A stretch of 64,000 bases of DNA, taken from Arachis hypogaea (lineage: Eukaryota; Streptophyta; Magnoliopsida; Fabales; Fabaceae). Below the pieces are notes generated by a model, which searched no databases, had not been told where the DNA came from, and saw only the letters and a program-made list of their open reading frames with translations. A program made the translations under genes and the position numbers. Of this stretch, positions 12,652-23,221 are shown piece after piece. Each line of letters starts with the position of its first letter. Within the stretch, counting starts at the first letter, position 1. The stretch spans positions 53,055,353-53,119,352 of the forward strand of contig NC_092054.1 of assembly GCF_003086295.3 (NCBI RefSeq). Reading direction: 5' to 3'.

Positions 12652-13154
12652 TGTTTTGGGAGCTACCTGAAACCGGACTGATTGAGCTTGAATGTGTGGT
12701 TCAAACATTGAAAAGAGGTGGTCTCCGACTGGTTCGTGTCTGTGAGCCGCCTTCTGAGTTATTTGTATGCTTGAATAGGTGGGGGGTGGCACCTGCAAGA
12801 TACTCCGATGCCTAAGTCAGCAAGGGATTGAGCAGGTTTAGAATATTGGAACTTAAGTATACCTAAGACCGTCAGTGTACTTATAGGTGATGAGCCAATA
12901 ACCACCGTTGGAGTAGTTCCACTATTGATGGTGGATAATCGTTCCTTTTATCTTAGGGTTGTTGATATCTCTCTTCTAGAAGTGGGAGAAAGATTTACGG
13001 GGGCAGTTATTCACTTAGATAAGTGTTAAGTGCCTGCTTATGTCGAACTCGGCCTCTTGAATGAGGTCGGACGAGCGGTAGAGGCCAATCTGCTGAATTG
13101 GGCCTTTTAACTCGATTTGGGCCTGACTTTGTTATTTGGGCCAGGGCATGAACA
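12652..13154 (+). repeat. 5' LTR of the outer element
   Basis: Begins TGTTTTGGGAG and ends ...GGCATGAACA. From about 12678 onward it aligns without interruption to 43419-43895 in the same orientation, which supports the LTR call and places the other copy at the far end of the nest. Confidence 0.7.
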
Positions 13155-13430
13155 GTTCCTCTACTCGAATTTGATCTCTTTACTGTGAGTCGGGTTTGAG
13201 TATTGGTCGAACTCGGGGATACTTAGGTCGAGGTTCTCCTTTTAAGTCGGAAAACCGACGTGATTTCGAATTATCAACCGTCGCGTCTTTTGCCTCTTCG
13301 CATTTACATGTGGAGAGCGGTTACATTGGTAACGGTGCCCCCTTTTAATGAGTGGGCTAATTTTACAATTATGTCCTTGGCCTCTTATAAGTACTCTTCA
13401 ATGTTCCTTTTTCTCCTTTTTTGTCTTTGG
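13155..13430 (+). other. Leader of the outer element, no gene
   Basis: Non-coding; contains repeated TCGG/GTCGAACTCGG-like words typical of the untranslated leader of this element type. It is cut at 13430 by the minus-strand Athila-related insertion and resumes at 20641. Confidence 0.55.
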
Positions 13431-14821
13431 TGCGGAATTTATAACCCACTAACTTACCGGCAAGTGCACCGGGTCGTACCAAGTAATACCTTACGTGAGT
13501 AAGGGTCGATCCCACGAGGATTGATGGATTAAGCAACAATAGCGTTTGATAGGATTAGTTAGACAAATAAAAAATAGTGTTGAGAGTTCAAAGACATTAA
13601 ATAATAGCAAAAATATTAAAGATAGACAGATAAATAAGTTGGGAATAAAATATGGAGAAAACAGTTAAGGCTTCAGAGTTATCTATTTTCTGGATTGACT
13701 TTTCTTATTAACTAATTTTAATCATGTAAGATTTAATTAATGGCAAACTATTTGTGACTAGACCCTAATTCTTTAGACCTTCCTAGTCTCCTCTAAAATT
13801 CATCAACTGCCAATTCCTTGGTCAATCAATTCCAATTAGAGGGTAATGATCAAATTCTAGTTTATATGCCACAAGAATCCTAATTATCCAAAAATAAAGG
13901 GATTATATGTCACGTATCCCGTTAAATACAAACAATTAGAAATTCAGGATAATATGTTTTCAAGCTATTGTTCAAGTAAAGAGCTTTTCCAAGTTATACA
14001 AGAACTTAATTAGAACATGGGTCATACTTCCGTTCCACCCAAATTCATAAAATGAAGAACGAAAACAATTATTGAAATATAAATCAAAACATGAATTAAA
14101 ATAGAAAAATAATATTATCAATCCATACAATAGACAGAGCTCCTAACCTTAACAATGGAGGATTAGTTACTCATGGAATATGGAATGTAAATTTGTATGG
14201 AATAATATTGTGGAATGTTCTGCTAAAACCACCCTGTTGGGATCCCTTTTATAACTAATCCTAATAATTTAAAAATCAAATTTCTAAAATTAAAATAATA
14301 TCTTTTCCTAAAATAAGATTTGAATTTAAATTCGAATTAATTAACAAGTCTTCAGCTGATGGGTGGGGACTACTTGATTTGTCCATTCTACAGCTTCTAA
14401 TCTGTGTTTTCTGGGCTAAGAATTGAGTTAAAATAGTCCAGAAATTGCCCTCAGCGTTTTCTGTCAATTCTACAGATCGTTCATGTGACGTGTCCGCATC
14501 GTCCACGCATTCGCGTCATTTGTGCAGATTCCAGTCCACGCGTTCGCGTCAGGCACGCGATCACGTCATTGCGATTTCCTTCTTTCTACGCGGTCGCGTG
14601 AGCCATGTGTCCGCGTCGGTATTCGCTGGTCATCTCCTTGGTTTCTTCTCTTTCTCTGCAAAAACTTCATCAAATCCATCTGAATGCTACCTAAAATGAA
14701 TAAAATTGCACAAAACTCAAAATAGCATCCATAGTGGCTAAAATATAATTAATTCTTAATTAAACTCAACAAGTTAGATGCAAATTCACTAGGAAAAGAT
14801 AGGAAAGATGCTCACGCATCA
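13431..14821 (-). repeat. 3' LTR of the minus-strand Athila-related element
   Basis: On the minus strand, TGATGCGTGAGC... to ...AAATTCCGCA. It aligns base for base with 19244-20640 over nearly its whole length. Contains a CpG-rich ACGCG-word tract (14490-14620). Confidence 0.88.
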
Positions 14822-16940
14822 CAACACCAAACTTAAATTGTTGCTTGTCCTCAAGCAACCAAAAACTAATATAAGCTTAGGATGTGAATTTGCATGAGAA
14901 TGAGAGTTCGATTAAGCTCATGTCTCTTCTTATAGTGGGGTTTACAACTGCAATCCTGAATAGTTTTGGCATCTCACTTTATCCTTTGAAGTTCAGAATG
15001 ATTGGCATCCATAGGAACTCAGAATTCAGATAGTGTTATTGATTCTCCTAGTTCAGTTTGTTGATTCTTGAACACAGCTACTTTATGAGTCTTGGCTGTG
15101 ACCCTAAGCATTTTGTTTTCCAGTATTACCACCGGATACATAAATGCCACAGACACATAACTAGGTGAACCTTTTCAGATTGTGACTCAGCTTTGCTAGA
15201 GTCCCCAATCAGAGGTGCCCAGAGTTCTTAAGCACACTCTTTTTCCTTTGGATCACGACTTTAACCGCTTAGTCTCAAGCTTTTCACTTGACACCTTCAC
15301 GCCACAAGCACATGGTTAGGGACAGCTTGATTTAGCCGCTTAGGCCAGGAATTTATTCCTTTAGGCCCTCCTATCCATTAATGCTCAAAGCCTTGGATCC
15401 TTTTTACCCTTTGCCTTTTAGTTTAAAGGGTTATTGGCTTTTTCTGCTTGCTTTTTCTTTTTTTTTTCTTTCCCTTTTTTTTGCAAGCTTTATGTTTTTC
15501 ACTGCTTTTTCTTGCTTCAAGAATCAATTTTATGATTTTTTTCAGATTATCAATAACATTTCTCTTTTTCATCATTTTTTCAAGAGCCAACAATTTTAAC
15601 ATTCATAAACTTCACTATCAAAAATATGCACTGTTCAAGCATTCATTCAGAATCACAGAAAATACCACCACATCTAAGTAAGTGAGACTACTCTAAAAAT
15701 TAAATTCAAATTCTCATGCACTACATCTGTTCTTCTTTCTTTTTGATTTCAAGCTTAGTGGGCAATACATGAGACATCTTTCAGAATTAAAGTACTTAAC
15801 AGAAAAATTAAACTAGAACCTATGAATCTACTAATAAAGGATCATGCAATAAATAAAACAAAGTAGCAGGAAACTAGAACATAATATAATAAAAGCGGGA
15901 AGGAATAAAAAAAATAAAAGGAACTCAACCACCTTAGTTATCCTAGCGGACGTTTTATTTTTTAGGTTGTGCTCCTCCGTGAAGATGATTCACCTCCCTT
16001 TGGTGCCATAAGAATAGACAGAAAACCTATAAGCGAAGCGTCAACACCAAATTTAAGGGTTTGCTTGTCCTCAAGCAAAGAAGAACTGAAAATAAAAAGA
16101 GATAAATATTAAGATGAAAGAAAAATAAAAGGATAAGAGAATAAGAGAGAATTAGGATTGGGAGAGCGAGAAAGAAAACTGGGCGGCACAAGCGACGCGT
16201 TCGCGTACGGCACGCGTACGCGTGGGTCGCGATTTTTTATAATGACGCACAAGCGTCAGGCACGCGTCCGCGTGCTCTGGGTTTTGTGCGATTCGCGCAA
16301 AGCCAGCCGCGCGCCCGCGTGACTTTCTGTTCGCATGGCTTGGGAACCAAATTTTCATACGACGCGTGCGTGTCATGCACGCACTCGCGTGGATGGTCGT
16401 ATGTGCAACTGACGTGAACGCGTCAGTCACGCGTCTGCGTGACCAAATTTGTGCTTTTAGCACATTTCTTGCCCCAAGCCAGCACAACTCTCTGCCCAAA
16501 CACTCTTTTACGTCGAATTTGCAGGTCACGCGTTCGCGTCAGTGACCCGCCCGCGTGAATGGCGAAAATCACAAACGACGCGAACGCGTGGGGTACGTGT
16601 TCGCGTGGGATCGTTTGTGCAAAAGGCATGAGTCCAGCGCTACACCCGCGCAACTTTCTGTCAATTTTTATTTTTTTTTTACGCACACATGATTGATGCG
16701 TTCGCGTCAATGACGCTTGCGCGTCGTGTGCCTCCACCGCTTTTTTTTTTTGTTTTTTTTGAAATATAGCTTGAGGTGTTCGGTTCCTGGAAGAACATAG
16801 CTGCATGATCAGAAAATTAGTAAGAACTCAATAAAAATAAAATAACTAAGAAAACTACTACTACAAAAAATAGCTAAGGATACGAAATTATCGGGTTGCC
16901 TCCCGACAAGCGCTTCTTTATCGTCACTAGCTTGACGGTC
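14822..16940 (-). other. Non-coding 3' region of the minus element, with CpG-rich ACGCG tract
   Basis: Downstream of the gag-PR stub in element orientation. The phrase CTTGTCCTCAAGCAA occurs near the LTR (about 14843) and again at about 16064, suggesting a duplicated 3' end. 15420-15600 is T-rich. 16190-16720 is packed with ACGCGT/TCGCGT-type words separated by gene-like GC-rich sequence; its Arg/Thr-rich ORFs (16152-16529, 16423-16806) look like composition artefacts. No gene supported. Confidence 0.6.
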
Positions 16941-16947
16941 AGCTCCT

Positions 16948-17388
16948 CTAAAGTGGAGGATCATAGGGGCTCAGCTCTTCACCCCTTACTTTGAACTTCT
17001 TTCCTGTGTCTCCATAACGTAGCTCAATATGCTCCAGAGAGAGGATTCTGATTACTGTATAAACCCATGCTGGATTGCTGGTCAACACCACCTTCATTCC
17101 TGGGGAGAAACCTTCAGTGGGGATCTTTTTGTTTCTCCATCCTCTGGGTATTTTTTTCGTTTTGGGGACCTCCTCCTTGGTGGATGATGCAGTTCCAATA
17201 CCAAACTTAGGTTTGATGTCAGGCAGAATTTTATCGGTTGTCACCACAGGAGGTTTGAGTTGCAAATTCTGCTGTGCATCATCAGGGGGGTTCTTAAAGG
17301 TTTGGATCAATAAGCTTAGCCTGCATGCACCTCTCTTCTTCACCTGTTGAATGTACATCTTTGAATACATGAAAGACCAGTTGCTCAT
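16948..17388 (-). pseudogene. Post-protease stub of gag-PR polyprotein
   Basis: Open for 146 codons in a different frame from the protease, overlapping its end, so a frameshift near 17310 separates them. The C-terminal half carries a basic block (KKIPRGWRNKKIPTEGF), followed by hydrophobic/acidic sequence ending SPYDPP. No RT motif appears, so pol is replaced by this stub. I recall similar stubs in legume non-autonomous elements but cannot name the family. Function unknown. Confidence 0.55.
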
Positions 17389-17752
17389 TATGCACTCTAA
17401 GCACTAATTCACCCACTTCTACATCAATCAGAGCTCTTCCAGTGGCTAGGAATGGTCTTCCTAGAATTATAGAGGCATTCTCATCCTCCCCTGTATCAAG
17501 AATCACAAAATCTGCTGGGAGGAAGAACTTACCTACTTTGACCAAGATATTCTCCACTAATCCGTATGCAGGCTTTATAGATTTGTCCGCCATCTGTAAT
17601 GCTATCTTTGTGGGTTGTGCCTCTTGGATCTGCAGCTTCTTCATCACAGACAAGGGCATTAAATTGATGCTTGCTCCCAGATCACATAACGCTTTCTCAA
17701 AGGTTGTACTCCCGATGGTGCATAGAATTTGAAAGCTCCTTGGATCTGGCAT
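17294..17752 (-). pseudogene. Retropepsin-like aspartic protease
   Basis: The open frame contains the Athila-type active-site variant DLGAS followed by a hydrophobic stretch (INLMPLSVMKKL), then the ILGRPFL motif conserved in plant Ty3 proteases. The enzyme would cleave the gag polyprotein. It lies in the same frame as the upstream gag ORFs (all starting at coordinates congruent mod 3), so gag and protease were one polyprotein. In-frame stops upstream break it. Confidence 0.75.
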
Positions 17753-19150
17753 CTTCTTTGGTAAGTTATTCTAAATGATGGCACTGCATTCTTTAGTCAG
17801 GACCACTATCTCATCTCCCTTTAAAGGCTTCTTCTTTGACAACAGCTCCTTCATAAACTTGGCATAGAGGGGCATTTGTTCCAAAATCTCAGCAAAAGGA
17901 ATATTGATTTGCAACTTTCTAAAGACTTCCAAGAACTTTGAAAACTGTTTGTCCTTGGTCTCCTTTTGAAGTCTCTAAGGATATGGCATTTTAGGCTTAT
18001 ACTCAGGAGCCTTTGGCAATGTAGGATAAGTGTCAAGAGAGTCTGGGAATGGGTTGTCTGCACGCTTTAGAGGGGTGTGCTCCACTTCTCCCTTCTTCTC
18101 CTCTGGAGCTTCCTTTTCAACTAGCTCTTCATTGGCCTTGGTCTCAGAGCCAGCTACTTTACCACTTTTCAATTGAATAGCCTTGCAATCTTCTCCTGGG
18201 TTCACCATTGTATCCTCTTGAAATGTACTTGCAGACCTCTCAAGTATTTGCTTGCTTAGTTGGCCCACTAGCACCTCTAAGTTTCTAATAGAGGCTCTGG
18301 TTTCCTGTATAACTTGTGCTTCCGTACTTGCCACTTGTTCACTTATTATGATGATAGCCTTGCATTCCTCTCTTGGATTTGGAATTGTGTTACCAGGAAG
18401 GCTATTAGTGGTCCTCTGATCGATTTCAGTGACTTTTGTAGCTAATTGACCCATTTGAATCTCCAGGTTCTTGATGGATGCTCTGGTTTCCTGTCTAAAA
18501 CCTGTCAATATTGCTTCCAAATCATTGTTTTACTGGAAACCGCCCTGAGAACTATTGTTGAAGTTCTGAGGTCTCTGAGGTTGGTCCCTCCATCCAAAAT
18601 TTGGGTGATTTCTCCATCCCTGGTTGTATGTCTTAGAATATGGATCATTGTTGGGATTCTTAGGACTACTCCCCATGTAATTCACCTGTTCAGAAGAGGG
18701 TTGAGCATAATCATAATTATCATTTTGCATAAAGTTACCTGCCATGTCATAGGAGACTTCCTGTGGTGGATTTTGGGTGTTGATAGCTGAGACTTGCATG
18801 CCACTCATCTGTTGAGTAAGTAGATTTATTTGCTGAGTCATCAGCTTGTTCTGAGTAAGAAGAGCATTAACAGCTTCTACTTCCAACACGCCTCTCTTCT
18901 AAGGGGTCTCAGAGTTCACAGGATTCCTGTTAGATGAGTATAAATATTGGTTGCTTGCAACCAATTCAATCAGCTCAATAGTCTCCTCTGGTGTCTTCTT
19001 CTTGTGCAGTGAACTGCCTGCAGAAGTGTCTAGGCTCATCTTGGACATCTCACCCAAACCTTCATAAAAGATATCTAGTTGGGTCCATTTGGAGAACATG
19101 TCCAGAGGGCATTGCCTAGTTAAAAAAAAAATAAAACTAGTTAAAAAATA
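17753..19150 (-). pseudogene. gag: gag of Athila-related element, N-terminus deleted, with stops
   Basis: Three open segments in one frame (19099-18899, 18889-18530, 18520-17975) are separated by stop codons. The first starts inside the gag core (FYEGL..MSKMSLDTSAG), only about 120 bases after the primer site, so the usual gag N-terminus is missing. The middle segment is Asn/Gln-rich with NQGWRNHPNFGW-type repeats; no intact zinc knuckle was found. The next has two copies of an RQETRASIKNLE-like coiled segment, a duplication of about 70 residues. 19118-19165 is an A-rich direct repeat marking the deletion area. Confidence 0.7.
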
Positions 19151-19216
19151 AAACTAGTTAAAAAAAATTATCTAATCTAAGCAATCAAACAACGAGTAGT
19201 TGTCAATCACAATCAA

Positions 19217-19234
19217 TCCCCGGCAACGGCGCCA
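19217..19234 (-). other. Primer-binding site (tRNA-Asp, Athila type)
   Basis: The minus strand reads TGGCGCCGTTGCCGGGGA shortly after the LTR end at 19244. This is the primer site known for Athila/Tat-lineage elements and contrasts with the iMet sites of the Tekay-like elements in this window. Confidence 0.9.
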
Positions 19235-19243
19235 AAAACTTGG

Positions 19244-20640
19244 TGCAGAATTTATAACCCACTAACTTACCGGCAAGTGCACTGGGTCGTACCAAGTAAT
19301 ACCTTACGTGAGTAAGGGCCGATCCCACGAGGATTGATGGATTAAGCAACAATAGCGTTCGATAGGATTAGTTAGACAAATAGAAAATAGTGTTGCGAGT
19401 TCAAAGACATTAAATAATAGCAAAAATATTAAAGATAGACAGATAAATAAGTTGGGAATAAAATATGGAGAAAACAGTTAAGGCTTCAGAGTTATCTATT
19501 TTTTGGATTGACTTTTCTTATTAACTAATTTTAATCATGTAAGATTTAATTCATGGCAAACTATTTGTGACTAGACCCTAATTCTTTAGACCTTCCTAGT
19601 CTCCTCTAAAATTCATCAACTGCAAATTCAATGGTTAATCAATTCCAATTAGAGGGTAATGATCAAATTCTAGTTTATATGCCACAAGAATCCTAATTAT
19701 CCAAAAATAAAGGGATTATATGTCACGTATCCCGTTAAATACAAACAATTAGAAATTCAGGATAATATGTTTTCAAGCTATTGTTCAAGTAAAGAGCTTT
19801 TCCAAGTTATACAAGAACTCAATTAGAACATGGGTCATACTTCCGTTCCACCCAAATTCATAAAATGAAGAACGAAAACAATTATTGAAATATAAATCAA
19901 AACATGAATTAAAATAGAAAAATAATATTATCAATCCATACAATAGACAGAGCTCCTAACCTTAACAATGGAGGATTAGTTACTCATGGAATATGGAATA
20001 TAAATTTGTATGGAATAATATTGTGGAATGTTCTGCTAGAACCACCCTGTTGGGATCTCTTTTATAACTAATCCTAATAATTTAAAAATCAAATTTCTAA
20101 AATTAAAATTAAAATAATATATTTTTCTAAAATAAGATTTGAATTTAAATTCGAATTAATTAACAAGTCTTCAGCTGATGGGTGGGGACCACTTGATTTG
20201 TCCATTCTGCAGCTTCTAACCTGTGTTTTCTGGGCTAAGAATTGAGTTAAAATAGTCCAGAAATTGCCCTCAGCTTTTTCTGTCAATTCTGCAGATTGTT
20301 CATGTGACGCGTCCGCATCGTCCACGCGTTTGCGTCATTTATGCAGATTCCAGTCCACGCGTTCGCGTCAGGCACGCGATCGCGTCATTGCGATTTCCTT
20401 CTTTCCGCGCGGTTGCGTGAGCCATGCGTCCACGTCGGTATTCACTGGTCATCTCCTTGGTTTCTTCTCTTTCTCTGCAGAAACTTCATCAAATCCATCT
20501 GAATGCTACCTAAAATGAATAAAATTGCACAAAACTCAAAATAGCATCCATAGTGGCTAAAATATAATTAATTCTTAATTAAACTCAATAAGTTAGATGC
20601 AAATTCACTAGGAAAAGATAGGAAAGATGCTCACGCATCA
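19244..20640 (-). repeat. 5' LTR of the minus-strand Athila-related element
   Basis: Begins (minus) TGATGCGTGAGC at 20640 and ends TTCTGCA at 19244, followed by the primer site. Contains the same CpG-rich tract (20305-20430) as the other copy, with several C/T differences between copies. Confidence 0.88.
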
Positions 20641-21316
20641 GTATTCTCTTCAAATTTACTCTTCGTGCTTTCTTCCATATTCGAAAGACCTTCGCGCTTT
20701 GGTGCTTGCCTCATCTGTTCCTGGGTTTTTCATCCCATTCATTCTTGTTATCAGTTCTTTTCTCCAAGAAAGGTTAGTTTCTCATTACCTTCACTCTTTA
20801 TTAGCTTTCACAGTATCTTCGTTATTTTTATTAAGTGTACTGAATAATCGAGGAAGAGATTCTTCGTAGGTTTTTGGCACCTTCATTATTTGTAGTAGGA
20901 AACTTTGGATTTTTGTGCTTTTCTTTTTACAAAAATCATTTTCTTTGATGTGGTTGACTGTTTTGTTTGAAAAGGAGCTGTCTTGTTTCAAGACCTGTTT
21001 TTGATGGTTTATTTTTCTTTGTGCAATGTAGGTATATCTTCCTATATATTTTTCCATTTTTGAAAGTGTCTTCCCAAGTTTCTGAAGCCTTATTGAGATG
21101 GGTAGATTCCTCTGTCCTTTCTGAACACCCAATAGTAGATGATGCTTTTGTAATCGAACTTAGAAAACACCATAGAATTTGTAGTCTTGATGCTGACAAA
21201 CCCAAATACGAGTTAGTGGCCCTAGACCCTAAGGACCGAGTTTGCTATGGGAGGATTAATGACTCTGATCCCCACTTTGTTTTTAAGTATGATTGCCTGT
21301 TTTCTCGCTTGGGGGT
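20641..21316 (+). pseudogene. PF04195-type ORF of the outer element, 5' half
   Basis: The sequence resumes the outer element's leader. A candidate intron runs from about 20773 (AAG|GTTAGT) to 21031 (ATGTAG|GTATA). The open frame then reads VSEALLRWVDSS... to DCLFSRLG and stops at the Athila insertion at 21317. The continuation in the same protein is at 40342. The family is the 'putative gypsy type transposon' domain (PF04195), whose role is not established. The apparent ORF extending to 21554 runs into Athila LTR and is an artefact. Confidence 0.6.
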
Positions 21317-23080
21317 TGATAAACCCCGATTTTGTGGTTTATCTTGTGCTTATTTTGAGAAATTTCATCAAAATTTCTCACACTTATTCGCAAGAAATGC
21401 ATGGTTTTGTGTTCACTTCCCAATATTGCTCTATGATGTAAAACATGCTCATTTTACCTTAAAATTGCCATACTTTAATCCTCTTCTATTGTCATTCAAT
21501 GCCGTGATGTATTTGTTGAGTAATTTCAAGAATTATAGGGTAAGAATGACTTAGAAGAGAGGGAGAAAGCATGTACAAAAGGGAGGAACATGAAGAATTG
21601 AGATATTGGGAAAGCAGCATCGGCGAGCTCGCGCACTCCACGCGCACGCGTGGATGGGATGGGCTGGAAGCGGCACGCAAGGATGGACGCATCCGCGCGA
21701 ATTAGGAGATTCTTATCGACGTGCGCGCATGCGTAAATCGCAAGAGCAATCGACGCGCGAGCACGCATGGCGCGCACGCATGGAAGGCTGCACGTGACCT
21801 CATTAAAGGAAATCGTGCCTGGTGATTTCTGAGGCTCATTAGGCCCAATTTCAAGCTGTTTCTGCATGGAAAAAAGACCCAAGGATGCAAGGAGAAAGGA
21901 AGAGATCACTCATTTTACACTAGGACATAATTTTTAGCTAGTTTTTGGTTCTTTGGTTATTCTAGAGGGAGAAACCCTTGTTCCTCTCTAGATCTAGTTT
22001 TAATTTGATCTTCCCTTGTTAATTTGCGACTTGGATCTTGTTAATTACTAGTTTTAATTGTTCAGTTTGAATTTCTTGTTACAATTTTGCTTATATCTTG
22101 TGATAGTTTATGAATTCTTGTCAATTATCATTTTATACCCATTTCATGAATGTTATGAATCTTGACTTGTTGATGTTATATTGATGATTTCTATGCTTAG
22201 TCTAGTAGTTTGGATGATTGTATGTTGATAATTGTTAGTGGATATTTGTAGAATTCAATTTAATTGCTATTTTGAACATGCCTTTTGTTAGTGCTTACCA
22301 AGTGTTTGATGAATTGTTTACTTTGATTATGGAGTAGTCTTTTTCTCTCTTGGCCTAGGTCAAGGGAATTGGGTAAACTTGAGTCATTGGGTCTAATGGA
22401 TCTGATGGTTTGGGAGCCCTAGGTGGTCAATTTGATACTCATTGATGTCAACCCACTACTAATCTAATTAGTAGGTAGGTTGGGACTTTTGGGTTAATGT
22501 GATCAGGGCCATTTGACGTACTTCAAGTCTAGGGGTAGATATCACGTACTTAAGACTTTGAGAGTAGACTTAATGAGCTTGGTTCCTTATAATTGTCAAG
22601 GCATAGTTGTTAGACAAGGATGGTGATCCCAATTCCCGAGCCTAGCCAAGAGTTACCTTTATTATTCATACTTGAAATCAACTTTCTCAACCAATTGCTT
22701 TAGTTGTAGTTTCTTGTTTGGGTTACAATAGAATTAAGTGGAATGTTGTTTATTCATTGAAAGTGCTTATGTTTTGCTTAGTTGATTGAATTAATTGTTT
22801 CATTTTAAGATTACTTGTTTGTTAAGATTCCCATTTATTTTCATGCTTATAACTCACAACCCCGGATTTCTAACCAATGTCGAAGCACATGATTGCCCAT
22901 TCCTTGTGAGACGACCCGAGGTTTGAATACTTCGGTTATTTCTATTGGGGTTGAACTTGTGACAACCAAATTCCTCTTCTAAATTTGACCCCCGAGGATT
23001 GTTGTTGGTAGAGCTATACTTACAACGCGGTTTTCTTGAAGAGAATCTTTACCAATACACCCTTGGCGCTTGCAGTGTCA
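21317..23080 (+). repeat. 5' LTR of the Athila-type element
   Basis: TG...CA boundaries, 1764 bp, collinear with 38560-40336. Contains a CpG-rich tract of ACGCG words (21620-21790) that is more C-to-T/G-to-A changed in some places than its 3' partner. No gene. Confidence 0.92.
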
Positions 23081-23086
23081 AATTTT

Positions 23087-23104
23087 TGGTGCCGTTGCCG
23101 GGGA
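23087..23104 (+). other. Primer-binding site (tRNA-Asp)
   Basis: TGGTGCCGTTGCCGGGGA, six bases after the LTR end. It differs by one base (T for C) from the site in the minus-strand relative at 19217-19234. Confidence 0.88.
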
Positions 23105-23221
23105 ATGGTTGCAACATATGCCTTGATATTGGTTATGTGAATATTGTAGATAGTTTACTCTTTTACTTACTTAGCCATAGTTTAGATTTCCTTTACATTT
23201 ATGCTATGACTTTCAAGTTTG

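Larger units (their letters stand above)
13431..20640 (-). mobile_element. Athila-related non-autonomous retrotransposon (gag-PR only)
   Basis: Two near-identical direct LTRs (13431-14821 and 19244-20640) flank a 4.4-kb internal domain read on the minus strand: tRNA-Asp primer site, gag lacking its N-terminus, aspartic protease, a short conserved stub, then about 2.1 kb of non-coding DNA. RT, RNase H and integrase are absent. The flanking five bases do not match (TTTGG left, GTATT right), so this is not a simple intact insertion by the duplication test. The LTRs look very similar by eye, suggesting a fairly recent element. Confidence 0.8.

Noticed and set aside
16152..16806. Two overlapping Arg/Thr-rich minus-strand ORFs of about 125 codons
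   Set aside because: Produced by ACGCGT-type repeats lacking stops; no domain, and located in the non-coding 3' region of a retrotransposon.
20967..21554. One continuous 195-codon ORF
   Set aside because: Its second half runs through the Athila LTR start at 21317; the real protein continues at 40342.
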